Shown in pieces: positions 1 to 13,200 of a DNA stretch of 64,000 nucleotides. The translations under genes and the position numbers were made by a program. The stretch lies in contig CM036256.1 in NCBI GenBank assembly GCA_020698575.1, positions 3,837,408-3,901,407 on the forward strand. The letters run 5' to 3'. The notes beneath the pieces are model-generated. The model had not been told where the DNA came from. It did no database searches and saw only the letters and a list, made by a program, of their open reading frames with translations. This stretch comes from Bostrychus sinensis (lineage: Eukaryota > Chordata > Actinopteri > Gobiiformes > Eleotridae). How positions within the stretch are numbered: position 1 is the first letter of the stretch; each line of letters starts with the position of its first letter.

Positions 1-39
1 ATACACATTTTTATAAACTTTGCCTATAACATTTCTAAT

Positions 40-457
40 TAGGGCTGCACGATATGGAGAAAACATGCGATATTCGATAATTATGTTGAAAATTGTGATA
101 ACAATATTATTGCGATATTGAAAATAGAGTCTACTTTTCGAACATAGTAAGTTAAATTCACTACATTTCACAAAAATGTAAGTTCCTGTATTTACAAGTC
201 AAAACAGCCACAAAATCAAAACTTAACACAGACTAAACCAGGAATAAAACAAGGCTAAGCTGCGACTAAATTAATTAAATTACCACTAAAACTGGACTTT
301 TTAAACATTTTTATTTAGTCACAACACATGTTCTTTTAAGGCTCTGGTGGAAAATGATTCTTCAGTGTAAATTTCAGTGATATATTTTTATTATTGCGAT
401 ACTAATATTGCTGATATTAGCGATAACGATAATTTTGCGATATATTGTGCAGCCCTA
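40..457 (+). mobile_element. hAT-type MITE copy 1
   Basis: Ends are TAGGGCTGCACGATAT and ATATTGTGCAGCCCTA, flanked by a perfect 8-bp target-site duplication TTTCTAAT (32-39 and 458-465). That is the hAT signature. The 418-bp interior is AT-rich and noncoding. It lies in the intron upstream of exon a; two relatives are at 3170 and 15284. Confidence 0.85.
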
Positions 458-1051
458 TTTCTAATGTTTCTACTTTGCTACCCATAATCCTACACTAAAT
501 ACCGCTACAACTGTATAAAAGGGAGCATAAAATAGGAAATCACATGTTTTCTAACTTGTATTTAGTGTTAAATGCTTCTTTTGGTGACTTTTCTTGGTTG
601 ACAAAGACCTCAGCTTCCCTTAAATCTGTAATCCTAAAATCGCCCTTGGTGGCTAGAGTCCATCCCAGCAACTATGGGCTTAAATACATGTTTAAAAAAG
701 TATCACAGCACTGAAAAACCAAGTACAAAACCAAGTGCTAAAATTAAATCAGACACTTTGCTGGATCACAAATCTTTCGGCTCCTTCTGTTCTATTTTAG
801 CCTCCTCTTTTTCACATCTCACGCTGCAGAGAAGAGGAACTGGCAACAACTGAATCATCAAAAGCTTTCAGCACATTCATTAAACCAATATGCTACTCTA
901 TGCTCTTGTGTGATAAACTCCAAATGCCACATATGTTGCCTTTTTGGACGTATTTCTCACGCCTCTCTTGTGGCGTGCTGCGTGTTCTTCCTGATGGTGA
1001 ACAGCAGGTTGGTTTTTCCGATTTTATCCTAAAGTGACTGTTTGTGCGTAG
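458..1051 (+). other. Intron, no further feature seen
   Basis: Apart from the acceptor tract before exon a, no repeat or coding signal was recognised here. Confidence 0.5.
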
Positions 1052-1213
1052 GAGCTGGAGAGCGCCGTGGCCGTGGAGAACCTGGAGCTGAAGGAGCAGC
1101 AGTCGGACCGCCAGGAGCTGGAGGAGACGCTGGAGAAGTTAGAGCAACACAAGGAGAAGCTCGTCCAGCAGATCAAGGCCACCAGACAGCTGTGCTACGA
1201 GGAGAGTCAGCAG
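1052..1213 (+). CDS. EPS15-like exon a: coiled coil
   Basis: The acceptor is TGCGTAG and the donor CAG/GTACAG; the exon is 162 nt and phase 0 at both ends. The 54 residues are Glu/Gln/Lys-rich with heptad-like Leu spacing and end YEESQQ. It is the first exon of the gene visible in the window. Confidence 0.75.
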
Positions 1214-4200
1214 GTACAGCAACAGTTTGGGAGTCTGTGTGATGGTTAAATGAGTTGTTGTGGGGTGAATAAAGCGTCCTGCAGCGCCCCCTGCTGTCTC
1301 TGGGCCGAAAACGACACTTGTAAGTCTGACTGTCGCCGACCCGGAGTCACAGAAGTTTAGAGTCTCGGGAGAAAGCGAAACAACAAGCTAGAGACGGCTT
1401 TATTTCTTGATTTTCGTCACGGCAGAGCAGCCACATAGCGGAAAAAAATGTGTACAGATACAAGGAAGAGAAAAGGAACGAAAACCCGAGCAGAGGACCA
1501 CTCAGGAGTCTGTTTACTCCGAACTGTAGGGGCCGCTCCAAAGAGGAACATGAGGCAAAACAGTGAAGAAATGAGCAGAGTTACCGCTAAAAAGTGGCTA
1601 TATTCTGATTTAGTTGTTTTTAAACCAATCTTGGTCTCCTCTAGAACAGCAGCACGTTTCATAGCTTTTAAAAACATTATGTGACTAAAGGAAAGTGTTT
1701 TTAATAAGTACTCTACTACTGCCATAAAGAAACAGGTGAAGAGACCAGCAGAGGGCAGCAGAGGGCAGCAGAGGGCAGCAGAGGGCAGCAGTCTAACGCC
1801 TTTTTACTCCAAAAGTAAAAATGTGTGTGAGGAATCAGTGGAAACAGAGCTGTGCACTGTTTTTTCAGATAAATGAATGAGAGCAGACTGGATGTAGAGG
1901 GCTTGTTGTTGATTGGTCAGTGCTTCCTGGAGTGGGTGGGGCTTGGTTCTGAGGCCTCAGAAAGTCAGCGCCAGAGGAAAAAGTCAGTTTTGCAGAATAT
2001 AGATCCTTTAAACTGAGTAAATTTTGGATAAAAAAAATGTTACTTGTTACTACTCATACATTTTTTAAAGTGTCTACACTGCAAATTTTCAATATCTACA
2101 TTAGATAAAATTACTTGAATTCAGATTAATAATCTTGATTTGAGCAAAAATTCAGATCGTCGAAGTAAAAAGTTATTCAGTGGTCAAAAAATACATCCAT
2201 TACATTACACTGCAAAAAATCAATATCTACATTAGATAAAATTACTTGAATTCAGATTATTAATCTTGATTTGAGCAATTTGCACTATATTAGATTTATT
2301 TTGTTATTAGGTAACTTATTACTAGATTATTTGCCTTGTTTCAAAGTATTTTTTTCCCTGTTTCAAGCAATTTTTACTTATTTCAGGCAAACTTTTCTGT
2401 CCATGGGGTAAGATAATTTTGCTTGAAATAAGTAAAAATAGCTTGAAACAGGGAAAATACTTTGAAACAAGGCAAATAATCTAACCTAGTTATTATTGCT
2501 CAAATCAAGATTAATAATCTGAATTCAAGTAATTTTATCTAATGTAGATATTGATTTTTTGCAGTGTAATGTAATAGATGTATTTTTTGACCACTGAATA
2601 ACTTTTTACTTTCACTCAAGTAACAATTTTGAGTATAAAAAAAAAATCAAAACACCCAGACCACTCTCTGTTGAGGTTAAAATGCCTTTATTTCTTTAGG
2701 GCATGGTCACAGTGCATTAAAAACTCTCCTCCGGCAGCTTTCAGTCTAAACTTTCAGCAGGGACTCAAAACTCATGCATTAAGGAACTCATAGCTCCTGG
2801 AAGCACTACTCTACAACTTTTTTGTAGTTTTGTTGAGTACTTGTACTTCTACTTACCCGCTCTGACCCTGCACATACTGTCGTAGTGTCCTTGGGCAAGA
2901 CACTTTCCCCACTTTGTGTTTTTGTGCTCCAGATCCTGTCGCTGCAGGCTGAAGAGGCCATTAAGGAGAGCCAGGTGGAGGAGTACGAGCGAGAACTGGC
3001 CCGGGCGCGATGGAGGCTCAGGAAGCTCAAGGAGGAGGTCAAACAGGCGCGCAGGAAGGTGGAGGTGGCTGGGGAGAGGAACACGCCCCTGCAGGACTCC
3101 ATACGGCAGTCGTACGAGGAGATCCTGCAGGTACGAAGCAGAAGTTTAACTATTTCATATGCTTCAGAATAGGGCTGCACAATATATCGCAAAATTATCG
3201 TTATCGCAATATCAGCAAACACAATATCTGTATCGCAATAACGCTGTGGTCTTCCATCTGACAGAGATTTACACTGAAGAATCATTTTCCACCAGAGCCT
3301 TAAAAGAACATGTGTTGTGACTAAATAAAAATGTTTAAAAAGTCCAGTTTTAGTGGTAATTTAATTAATTTAGTCACAGCTTAGCCTTGTTTTATTCCTG
3401 GTTTAGTCTGTGTTAAGTTTTGATTTTGTGGCTGTTTTGACTTGTAAATACAGGAACTTACATTTTTGTGAAATGTAATGAATTTAACTTACTATGTTCA
3501 AAAAGTAGACTCTATTTTCAAAAATTGCAATAATATCGTTATCGCAATTTTCAACATAGTTATCGAATATCGCATGTTTTCTCCAAATTGTGCAGCCCTA
3601 CTTCAGAAACAGCTAAGAAAATATTTAAAATACATTTCATATACACATATCCAGCTGATAATGGTAACAATGCAGTATAGACCTGGATTGTCTAGTTTAG
3701 GAGTAAATGCTCTATCACAAAGCCTTTACATTGCGCTGTAGTGAGATGTTCTGTTTTTTACTGACCCCTAACTCTGGGGTTAGTATCCGTCCTTGGTGCT
3801 TTCAATGGTACAGAATCTAAAAAAACAACCCCAAAAAAGGATCATTTCTTCCTCCTTAGCCTCTTGCAGGACCATTACTTTCTAACAAACTCCTTGTTGA
3901 AATAGAACAGGTAACAATAACAGCAGAAGATGAAGAAAGTCCATAAGAAGAAAGTTAAATGTCCCATATTCAGCTTTTTCAGCCTGACTTTTATAACTTA
4001 AAAAAGAAGTATCTGTATAAAACTTCTTTTGACATTGCAGAGAACGCTTGGATTAGGTGTCTTTCGCCCCCTGCTGGAAACAATGAGGACTGGACAGAGC
4101 ATATCATTGCTATTTACCATGGCTGTTAGCAACATGATGCTAACAGATGGAGCTGCAGGCACTGAGCTGCATTCATTAGTCCATACCTTCCATAAGAGCT

Positions 4201-7200
4201 CCTGTATAAATAATGTTATGTATCGGTTAACGTCATAAATGTTGTGTTAAAGCTGATGAGGTGTGGGCTCATTACTGCAGACGCAAAGCCTTATGGGAAT
4301 TCAGGTACAGTAGAGTCTGACACTGACAGATTACCCAGGGCCAGACCAGAATACATTAGTTTATTCAGACAGCACTGAGACAAAAGGCTGGTCCAGACCA
4401 AGACCGGTGTTTGATAAAAAGCCTATAGTTTACCCTTTCACAATCCAGCCACAAGAGTATCATTTGTGCAGGTCCCAAGCCCAGATAAAGTGAGAGGGTT
4501 GGATTAGGAAGGGCAAAAAGTAAAAACCTGAATCAATATGAATATAACGGCACTCACATGAGGCTAACAGATAGATTTCTGAGGTGACAGTGTATGGGAT
4601 TTAGAAACGCACACTTCCTGGTTTCATGTGTCTACGTAGAGCTGTGAGACTGAGTGTTTTCAGCTCTGGAGAAGGGCAGCGCCTCAGCAAACAGGATTAC
4701 TCAAACAGAACACTACTGCAGGTCTGTTTCTGAGGAGGAGATGACATTAGAACATGGTTAAAAGCTCAAAAAAGGTAAAATAGGCAGTAAAGGGGAACTT
4801 TAAGTACAAGATGTGTGTGTACTGTGTCTCTAACCCCTCCGTCCTCGTCCCGTGGTTGTGTTTCCAGGAGGAGAACACCCTCTGCTCTCTCTCCGGGTCA
4901 GCGGTCACCCCTCAGAGTCAGATGGAGGGCTCCTCTTCTCCGGGGGACACCACTGAGGACGAGCCCATCCCGGTGAGGCCCTGGGGGAGGAGCCAGTCGC
5001 TGCCCGCCTACGCCGACCTCATCATGGTACAGTACACAGACACACGTTATGTTAACATCCCCAGGAATTGCTTTGTTTATCTATCAATCGAGCGATCTGA
5101 AGCTGTGTTTGTTGTGCTTATAAATATTTAATCAGTGGCTCATTACTGGAGGTATTTACAGAGTGCTGTTAGAGTCACAAAAATATGCATCAAACGGCTG
5201 CTTTAGAGTCTTTATGAAGCCTCAGAGAGCAGCTGATTGTCCATTACGCTGCTTTTATTGAGCTCCTAGAATAGAAACAGTTGTGAGTTAAAGTCTGTAC
5301 TGAAGGAACAAACCGGAGCTCTCTACAAGAAGTAATGAAAAATACCTTTGTATATAACTTTATCTCGCTTGGTGGCTGTAATAACTACTGCAGTACCATT
5401 ATTGTGAGTAAAAAAATAAAAATTATATAGAAAAACACAATATTACATTGTTTTCTCGAAGGAAGCTGCCTTATTTTTGTGATAAACATGCACGAGCCTT
5501 TATTAGTTACAGCTATTTCTGGTTTTAGACAGAGTTGGTGCTTGCTTTATGAAGAAATAACTTCAACTCTCACTGAAACAATTTGTTACATCATTTAAAC
5601 TGTTAAAAATAACATTTTAAAAGATAAATAAGTGCTTTATTCTGATGATTACAAGATATGGATTTATGATTTTCCTGCACTGTTGACTGTTGACTCATAA
5701 AGGAGCACAGGAAGCTCTGTTTTCTGAGTTATTGTGCCTGCCGTACGTGCACGCAGAGGTCTGACTGTGTAAAGGGAGTGAGTAATGACAGCTGTAAATG
5801 ACTACAGAGACGTTTTTTGATTTGCGACGCTTTGTGAAAACCAAGCAGCCCTGTGTGAACTGTTGGTAGGAGATAGTTAGACTTATATCCAGCCTTTATT
5901 ATATAAAAGCACCCAGTTATTCTTCAGGGATCATTCCTGCTTTAGGCTCCAGCTGGACTCTTATGACACAAACACTTATTAATAAAAACGAAAAGCATTT
6001 ATTTCACACAGTGTTCCTTATTAAATGATTAAACCTGAATGAAATTTTTTGGTCTTCTGGGGGTGAAAGGAAACCGTAACCTTATGTGTATTGTGCAGCA
6101 GACATTAAACTGGCTTCTCTTCTCTTCTTACCTTTGTGCTGTGTCTCTGAAAAGTGCTTACGACATACAACAGGTGGAACTGCGCAAGGTTTCACATCTA
6201 GTTTGATTTTTCTAAGTACAAACCAGTGACGTAACTTGGTAATGAGGGGCCCCAGTGCAGGATTTCAGAATGGGTTCATGCATTAAGCTTTTTAATTTGT
6301 AAAATGTTGCTTTTTTATTAAAGTATGATACAAAAACCAGCTGCTTATTCATTAATATTAATGCAATTTTCTGAAACTATATTATTTTTTAATTACTTCA
6401 TTCAATTCATTCTTTAATTAAAGAATGATGTTTGTTCTTTTTGTTGTGAATTTACAAATTTAACAGGATATAAAATAATAATTTATGTTAAAAGCTCATA
6501 TAAGAGAGTTATGTGCTGCTCCTAATTATCGTATTTTCCGGACTATAAGTCGCACAAGCCAAAAAATGCATAATGAAGAAAAAAAAAACGTATATAAGTC
6601 GCACTGGACTATAAGTTGCATTTTTTGTGGGAAATTTATTTTACAAAATCCGACACCAAGAACAGACATTTCATGTTGAAAGGCAAGTTATAGTAATAAT
6701 AGAATAGAGAACAACAGCTGAATAGGTGTGCGCTATGCTAACGTAACACATTGATGGTTATTCAGCTACATGAAGCATAAACAACGAACTGAATAGGTGT
6801 CTCGTATGTTAACGTAATATATTAACAGTTATTCACATAACTATAGCATAAAGAACATAATATAACAAGTTCACCAAACTCACCATCTCACTCCTAATCA
6901 CTAAATCCTTTAAATTCTTCATCCTCGGTGTCGCTTCTGAACAACTCCACCAACTCCGGAGGTAGACGAAGCGCCGCTTCCTCCTCTGCGTGGCTGTCGT
7001 CAGACTCAGCATCAGTTCCATTTCACATTATTCCGCTCTTTCTCAGTTGTCTTTATAGCCTAAGTTGTTAGTGGTAATGTTTACATTTTACATCTAACCC
7101 AACCAACATCTGAAATATTTTACTATATAAGTCGCACCTGAGTATACATCGCACCCCTAGCCAGACGATGGAAAAAAAGTGCGACTCATAGTCCGGGAAA

Positions 7201-10200
7201 TACGATATTGTGAATTTTAAACACAGACTTGACCACAGATGAACAAGGATCCACTCTAATGGGCCCCTAAACCTCCTGGGCCCCAGAGCAGTTGCACTGG
7301 CTGCACTGCCTGATGTTACAGCCCTGTAACCAACGTTGGCTCAGAGAGAGGTGTATGCAAGCTTTATAAATGAGACCCCACCATCGTTATCCAGGATTTC
7401 CACCTTGGTTTGCTACAGTAGAAAATAAAACTGGCTTCATCTATGGGGAATATTGCTTTTAAACGGTGTATTTTTTCCCCACCAGGGAGCCAACGACCCG
7501 GCCTTCTGCCATAACCTGGCCGACACCAGAGAGGAGGTGGACGACAGTGGCTCCAGCTCACCAAAGGTTTATCTCTCGACATTTTATCTTCACAAATCCA
7601 GACTTTTCCCTCTGAAATCCTGCTGTTTCCTTGTGTCCTGGTTCACAGATGGACCGGTCTGATGTGGAGGATTACATGGAGGAGGGCGACTGTAACAACG
7701 AGGAGGAGAAGCCGGCCCCAGAGACAGAGGCCGCTGTGACTCAGTTAGACTTCTACCAGGCCAACCCCTTCGCCCACTGCCAGGGAGACCGTAAGTATCG
7801 CACTAATGGAGCACTTACATTCAGCTCAGCAGTTATATAGAGCTAAAGTCTCACATTAATGCTTTTATATTAGGGGAGTAATGATACAGTAAATATATCA
7901 ATGTAGCGATCTTTTTTCCTACGATACAACTACGTTGATACGCATTACCTTGTATCGAATCGTATCGTTTTCTAGGAAGTGTGTATCGATATATATGGAA
8001 TATCGATTTATAATATTGAAAATATCGAAATTAGAAATTTGTATGTTAAAATAAAACCAGATATGGCTTTTTGAGTGTAATTTTCATGTTTTTAATGAAA
8101 TAAAATGTTCAGCTTTTCTTCACTCTCTGTCTGCTGGACATAATCAACCCCAGCCGCGGTGCTACATTTGAGAGTAAACTTTTATGATTTTTGGCAAAAA
8201 GTTGCTGTATTTTTTATCATACGAAGGTGTTGAATCGAATCATATCATTCCAAATTAGCCAATATTGTTCTTGAATCGTATCGAAACAGTTCTAATCGAT
8301 ACATATTGTATCATTGCAAAAATGTATCGTTACACCCCTATTTTATATAAAAAAACATACAAATAACAAATACAGACGTTGGTATTAATGAGCAACTTTT
8401 TGAATAAATTGTATTTCTAAGAGTAATTTTATCATAAAATAATTTTTACTTGTACCTGAGTAATATATTAAAGTAACAGTGGGGACCCTACTCATGTCTT
8501 TACGTTATCTCTGTGTTGGTTTAAAAAGCTTAATGTTTGTGAGAAATATAATAATAATATTAATTTGAAGTAACACTTAATTACACATTTGGTGATCCAC
8601 TTCTCCAAATAATCTGTTTACTACTGATACAGCTACTAACTAATAACTACTGCTACTATTATCATTACTACTACTACAGTGTGAAAAGTCCTCTGGCACT
8701 TTTTTAGTTTCAAATACAAAATATAATAACTTTTTCTTTTTTTGTTTACATATTGAGCGTGTATTTTTAATGGTGCACAGTTATTATATGGTGTATGATA
8801 AAACAAGGAATAAATCTAGTGACAGCCTTAGACATATGCTCACTGTATGTGAGGGAACTTTGTAGGAGTTAATCTGTACAAAGTGTCAAATCTGAGTTTT
8901 TCAATATTTATTTCAGTATTTTATTTATTTTTTGATTTTTTAACATACTACATATCTCAAATCAAAGTTTAACTAAATCCAAAAGTGCAAAAGTCTTACT
9001 CATTTTCAATTTTTTTTTTTGTAAATTGTTTCCTGAATTTTTGTGTGTTTATATTTTACACATTTTCCTTTGTAGATGACCTCTTCAATGAAGACCTGTT
9101 CCCTAAAACAGACTGCTCTGGTGAGTAGTTAAAATGAAAAATGTGCAGGGTTTGGGTTTATTATGAGCAAAATATTAATATGTGGGATTTCGAGAGGAAC
9201 AAAGCTGGCTTCTCTCTCTGTCCTCGCCCTTTATATTTATTTATGAAGCAGGTTTACGGCTTTTAAATGATTACCTTATTATATTTTATTTTTTGTGAAA
9301 CTCAAAAAATCTGCCACCTCAAAATACAGCACTAACATTTGACGTCTAACTGAGGTCTGGAGCTCGTGTTAAACTTTGAGCTCTCACATCTTCTGCTGGC
9401 AGTTCTGTTATGCAAATTTCTTTATTATTAGGAGGAACAGCCCCTTGAGATGAACCATCTCCTTTTCTTGGGGGTCCTCAACTTCAATGCAAAATAACGT
9501 AACAGCAAAGCAAATAAAATAAAAACAGTGTAACAGAACAGTTCCAAACACATTCACTCAACCACACACAGCACTCTCAATATTCACCTCCCTCCCCCAA
9601 CTTCAGACCCCAGACAGATCTAAAACAAAAGGCACAATTTAAAAATAAAATAAAATAAATAAAATAAAAAGCATAATTTATAATTTCACGACTTAGCAGA
9701 GTTGTTTATGATCATGTAAACTAAAAATCAAAATTCTTTACATCTTCCAAAGTAATTTATATTTGTATGAAATAAAAAAGCATAATTTAAAAGCTTTACA
9801 AACTTGTTTTTAGTCATATAAGTCATATAAAGATCTCCTCCTCAAGCCGTTTATGATCGTCCATCCATCCATCTTCTTCCGCTTCTCCGGGACCGGGTCG
9901 CGGAGGCAGCAGTCTAAGCAAAGATGCCCAGACTTCCCTCTCCACAGACACCTCCTCCAGCTCTACCTGGTGGACCCCAAGGCGTTCCCAGGCCGAGAGA
10001 CATAGTCCCTCCAGCGTGTCCTAGGTCTTCCCCGGGGCCTCCTCCCAGTGGGACATGAACACCTCCCCAGGAGGTGTCCAGGAGGCTCAGGAACAGATGC
10101 CTGAGCCTCAACTGACTCCTCTCGATGTGGAGGAGCAGCGGCTCTACTCCGAGCTCCTCCCGGGTGACAGAGCTCCTCACCTTATCTCTAAGGGAGCGCC

Positions 10201-13200
10201 CAGCCGCCCTGAGGAGGAAACTCATTTCGGCCGCTTGTATCCGGGATCTTGTCCTTTTGGTCATGACCCAAAGCTCATGACCATAGGTGAGAGTAGGAAA
10301 AAAAACCAACATGAAAGCTTTACAAAGTCATATAAAGTCGTGTAGACTAAAAAACAAAGATGATTAGACCTCCCAAAGTCTTTTATGATTGTATAACATA
10401 AAAAGCAAAATTTCAGGACTTTAACAAAGTCATTCATGATAAACATAAATGACATAAATAAAGTCATTTGAGATCATACAAGATAAGTGGTATACACAAC
10501 AACAACAAATACCAGTATTTTTCCAAATTTTATTGTTAATTTTGTGCAGTTTCTCAGTGTAAACAGATTTAAACTGCTCTTAAATACACACACACTCGTA
10601 CTTTCTCCAGCAGCCAGCGACTCCACAGACAACAGTAGTGTCTGTCCCTTATTGGAGTTGGTCAGTAGAATAAAATCATTAATAATAAAGCCTATATGAT
10701 TTCTTTGAAGATCCAATGGTGGAAACAGAGTCAGTATCTCCTGAAGAGGCTGTGGCGTCTGAGGCAGGAGAAGTTTATTTACCATCAATCAGCCGCTGGA
10801 GCAGTTTAATATTGAACACAGTAATAGCTTTGGCCACTCCAGTCTGTGTTTGTGCAGAGAGAGGCTTGTATTGAGTTTATCGATGAGAATGAAAGCAACA
10901 AACAGAAGCAGAAGACAGTAATTAAACTGGGAACAAGGCTTGGAGTTGAGCTGTCGGTGCAAGAATATCCAAGATCGATTACAGGCTCGGGCTCAGAGTA
11001 ACAGCGATCACAGGGGAGTTAGAAGTAGCAGCGTGCAAAAAATAGTTTTAAAGACAGAAGAAGGAATGAAGGTTATTTTCTCAATATGGAGGTCATCAGT
11101 AATTTTAATGTTCTGTTAAGTTAGAATATCAGTAAAGAAGACAAAAAAAAATCCCTAATTGTGTCCCTCAGGCCTCCCTGGCTCCCTTCAAGGGTTTTTC
11201 AAATGTATTTTGTGCTCTAATTTTGGCATTTCTTATGTTAGGGTGATGATATTTGACAAAGATGTTCATTAATTGATGAATTTTAGAATTTTAGAACAAA
11301 AAAACAACGAAATTTTCTACTGTCTAGATAAAAAAAACTTTCTCTCTTCCTCTTAAAGCGCTTTAATTCCCATTGACTCACATTAAAATCACTTATTTTC
11401 CCTCCGCTGCTGTTCCAACACAGAAATGTTAAATCCTGTTAATTCCTCTGTAACTCTGTCAGTCAGAGGCTAAAAAATACACAAACAAAAACATCACCAG
11501 ATCCAACATTTTCTCACTGCATTGTGGGAAATAATTCTTATTAGATAACATTAACTGTAGACCAGCACTTTTTTTTTCAGCACTTTTTTTGTAATGACAC
11601 GAAAAGTAAAAATGTATTAAATCAGTGTTAGGGCGAATCAGAGACCGATCCGGGGCCAGTAATGCCTGCAAAAACAAACATTTTTCATCTTTAAATAGTA
11701 AATAATGCATGTTTTATTTACAAATATGTAGAATTATATAAACAAACTGGCATTTAGAGGGTTAAAAACATAAAAATGGATTCACTTGTGCTCTCTGTGA
11801 TGAGGACAGGGGTTAATGATCAAAAAACAAAAACAGTTTTATATTTTTAAATGTGACCCAGTGACCTAAAAGTGCTGTAAGAGGAACAACCTTCAAACAC
11901 AAACGCTGCTCTGTGTCTCTGTGGCTTATTCCTAGACGGCTTCACCTCTGACCCCTTCAAAGGCAGTGACCCGTTCGCCGCTGACGTCTTGTTCCCTGAT
12001 GACGGCGGTGCTCATAATGCGGGCGCGGACCCTGGAGGGGACGACGCGGACCGCAGCCTGTCCTGCGCGGAGAACAAGGCCTCCACGGGGACGCAGTGTT
12101 TCGAGTCCGAGTTCCCCGACGAAGACAGCGACATCGAGATCAGCTACAGCCGGGAGGACCTGGAGACTGCGGGCCAGGCCGAGGAGGACCCCGCGGGGTT
12201 CAGGCCCATCCAGAGCTCGTCCGAGGAGCTGGGCCCCGTCCCGATACGAGGCTGGAGGTCCCAGGGGCAGTACTCCGGAGAGTCTGACCCGAACGGGTAC
12301 GAGCTGGACCTGGGAGCCTTCTCTCCTCCGTCTGACATCGAGGAGCTGAGTCTGGGGTCCATGACCGGAGCGACTCAAGGCCAACTGGGTAAACTAATCT
12401 CTTTTATTATCTAACAGAGAGATTATGATAGATGTGCTTTATGTCACATCTCATCATAAACTGTGTCAGAATATTCACAATGGTGGTTTTGTTTCTCTGA
12501 TTTGTTGAATGTCTGTCCATTCGTGTCCAGAGGCAGTTCTCTCCACACCTGCCTCCTGCAATTCTAACATGAATCAACAGAGACAAGACTTAATTTTATG
12601 TAAAGAACTGAATAACATTTATAAATTATTCAATACCTGTTTTTCTGGAATTGGTGCACACACAATACCTGTACTTGAGCAGATCCCATTTACCTCAACC
12701 TCGTTGGTTTTAGTCCAGACTCTGACCATCTGCTGAATGTCTCGCCCTGCTCTGCCCATGATTTCCTGTCACTCCTCCACTGCACCATCTAATAAAGCCA
12801 TGAAAGCCCAAAATATATCTAAATGGCTTCTGTAAAATGGCAAATTCCCATGTTATTAGCTGTAGTCCAAAATGGAGTTATTTCCTCTTATGCTCACCTC
12901 ATGGCACATCCTGTCACCGCCATGGCTCACCTCAATTTTGTTAAAAGCATTTATTTACCTTGAAAGAAATGGAAGAAATGAAAGAATGGAGGGGGGGTGC
13001 TTTGGTTGACTGCATACTTAAAGTTACACTGTGTAAGATTCCCGGTCTTGCGCCTCTAGAGGCCACAGGTGCCACTGCACCGTCGCAAAACGTAAACACT
13101 AGGGCCCCTCCTCCTTCTGAAACTGTGCGAGCGTGCGTCTATTTCCATCATTGTTTCAACTTTAGTTGACCTGCTGCTACCTTTGGAAGTTTGGACTGGA

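Noticed and set aside
6833..7021. 62-codon minus-strand frame starting MELMLSLTTATQ
   Set aside because: Within the pogo-like element another frame (TDAESDDSHAEEE) fits the acidic transposase C-terminus better; this one is the shadow.
11932..12384. 150-codon minus-strand frame
   Set aside because: Antisense shadow of GC-rich exon g.
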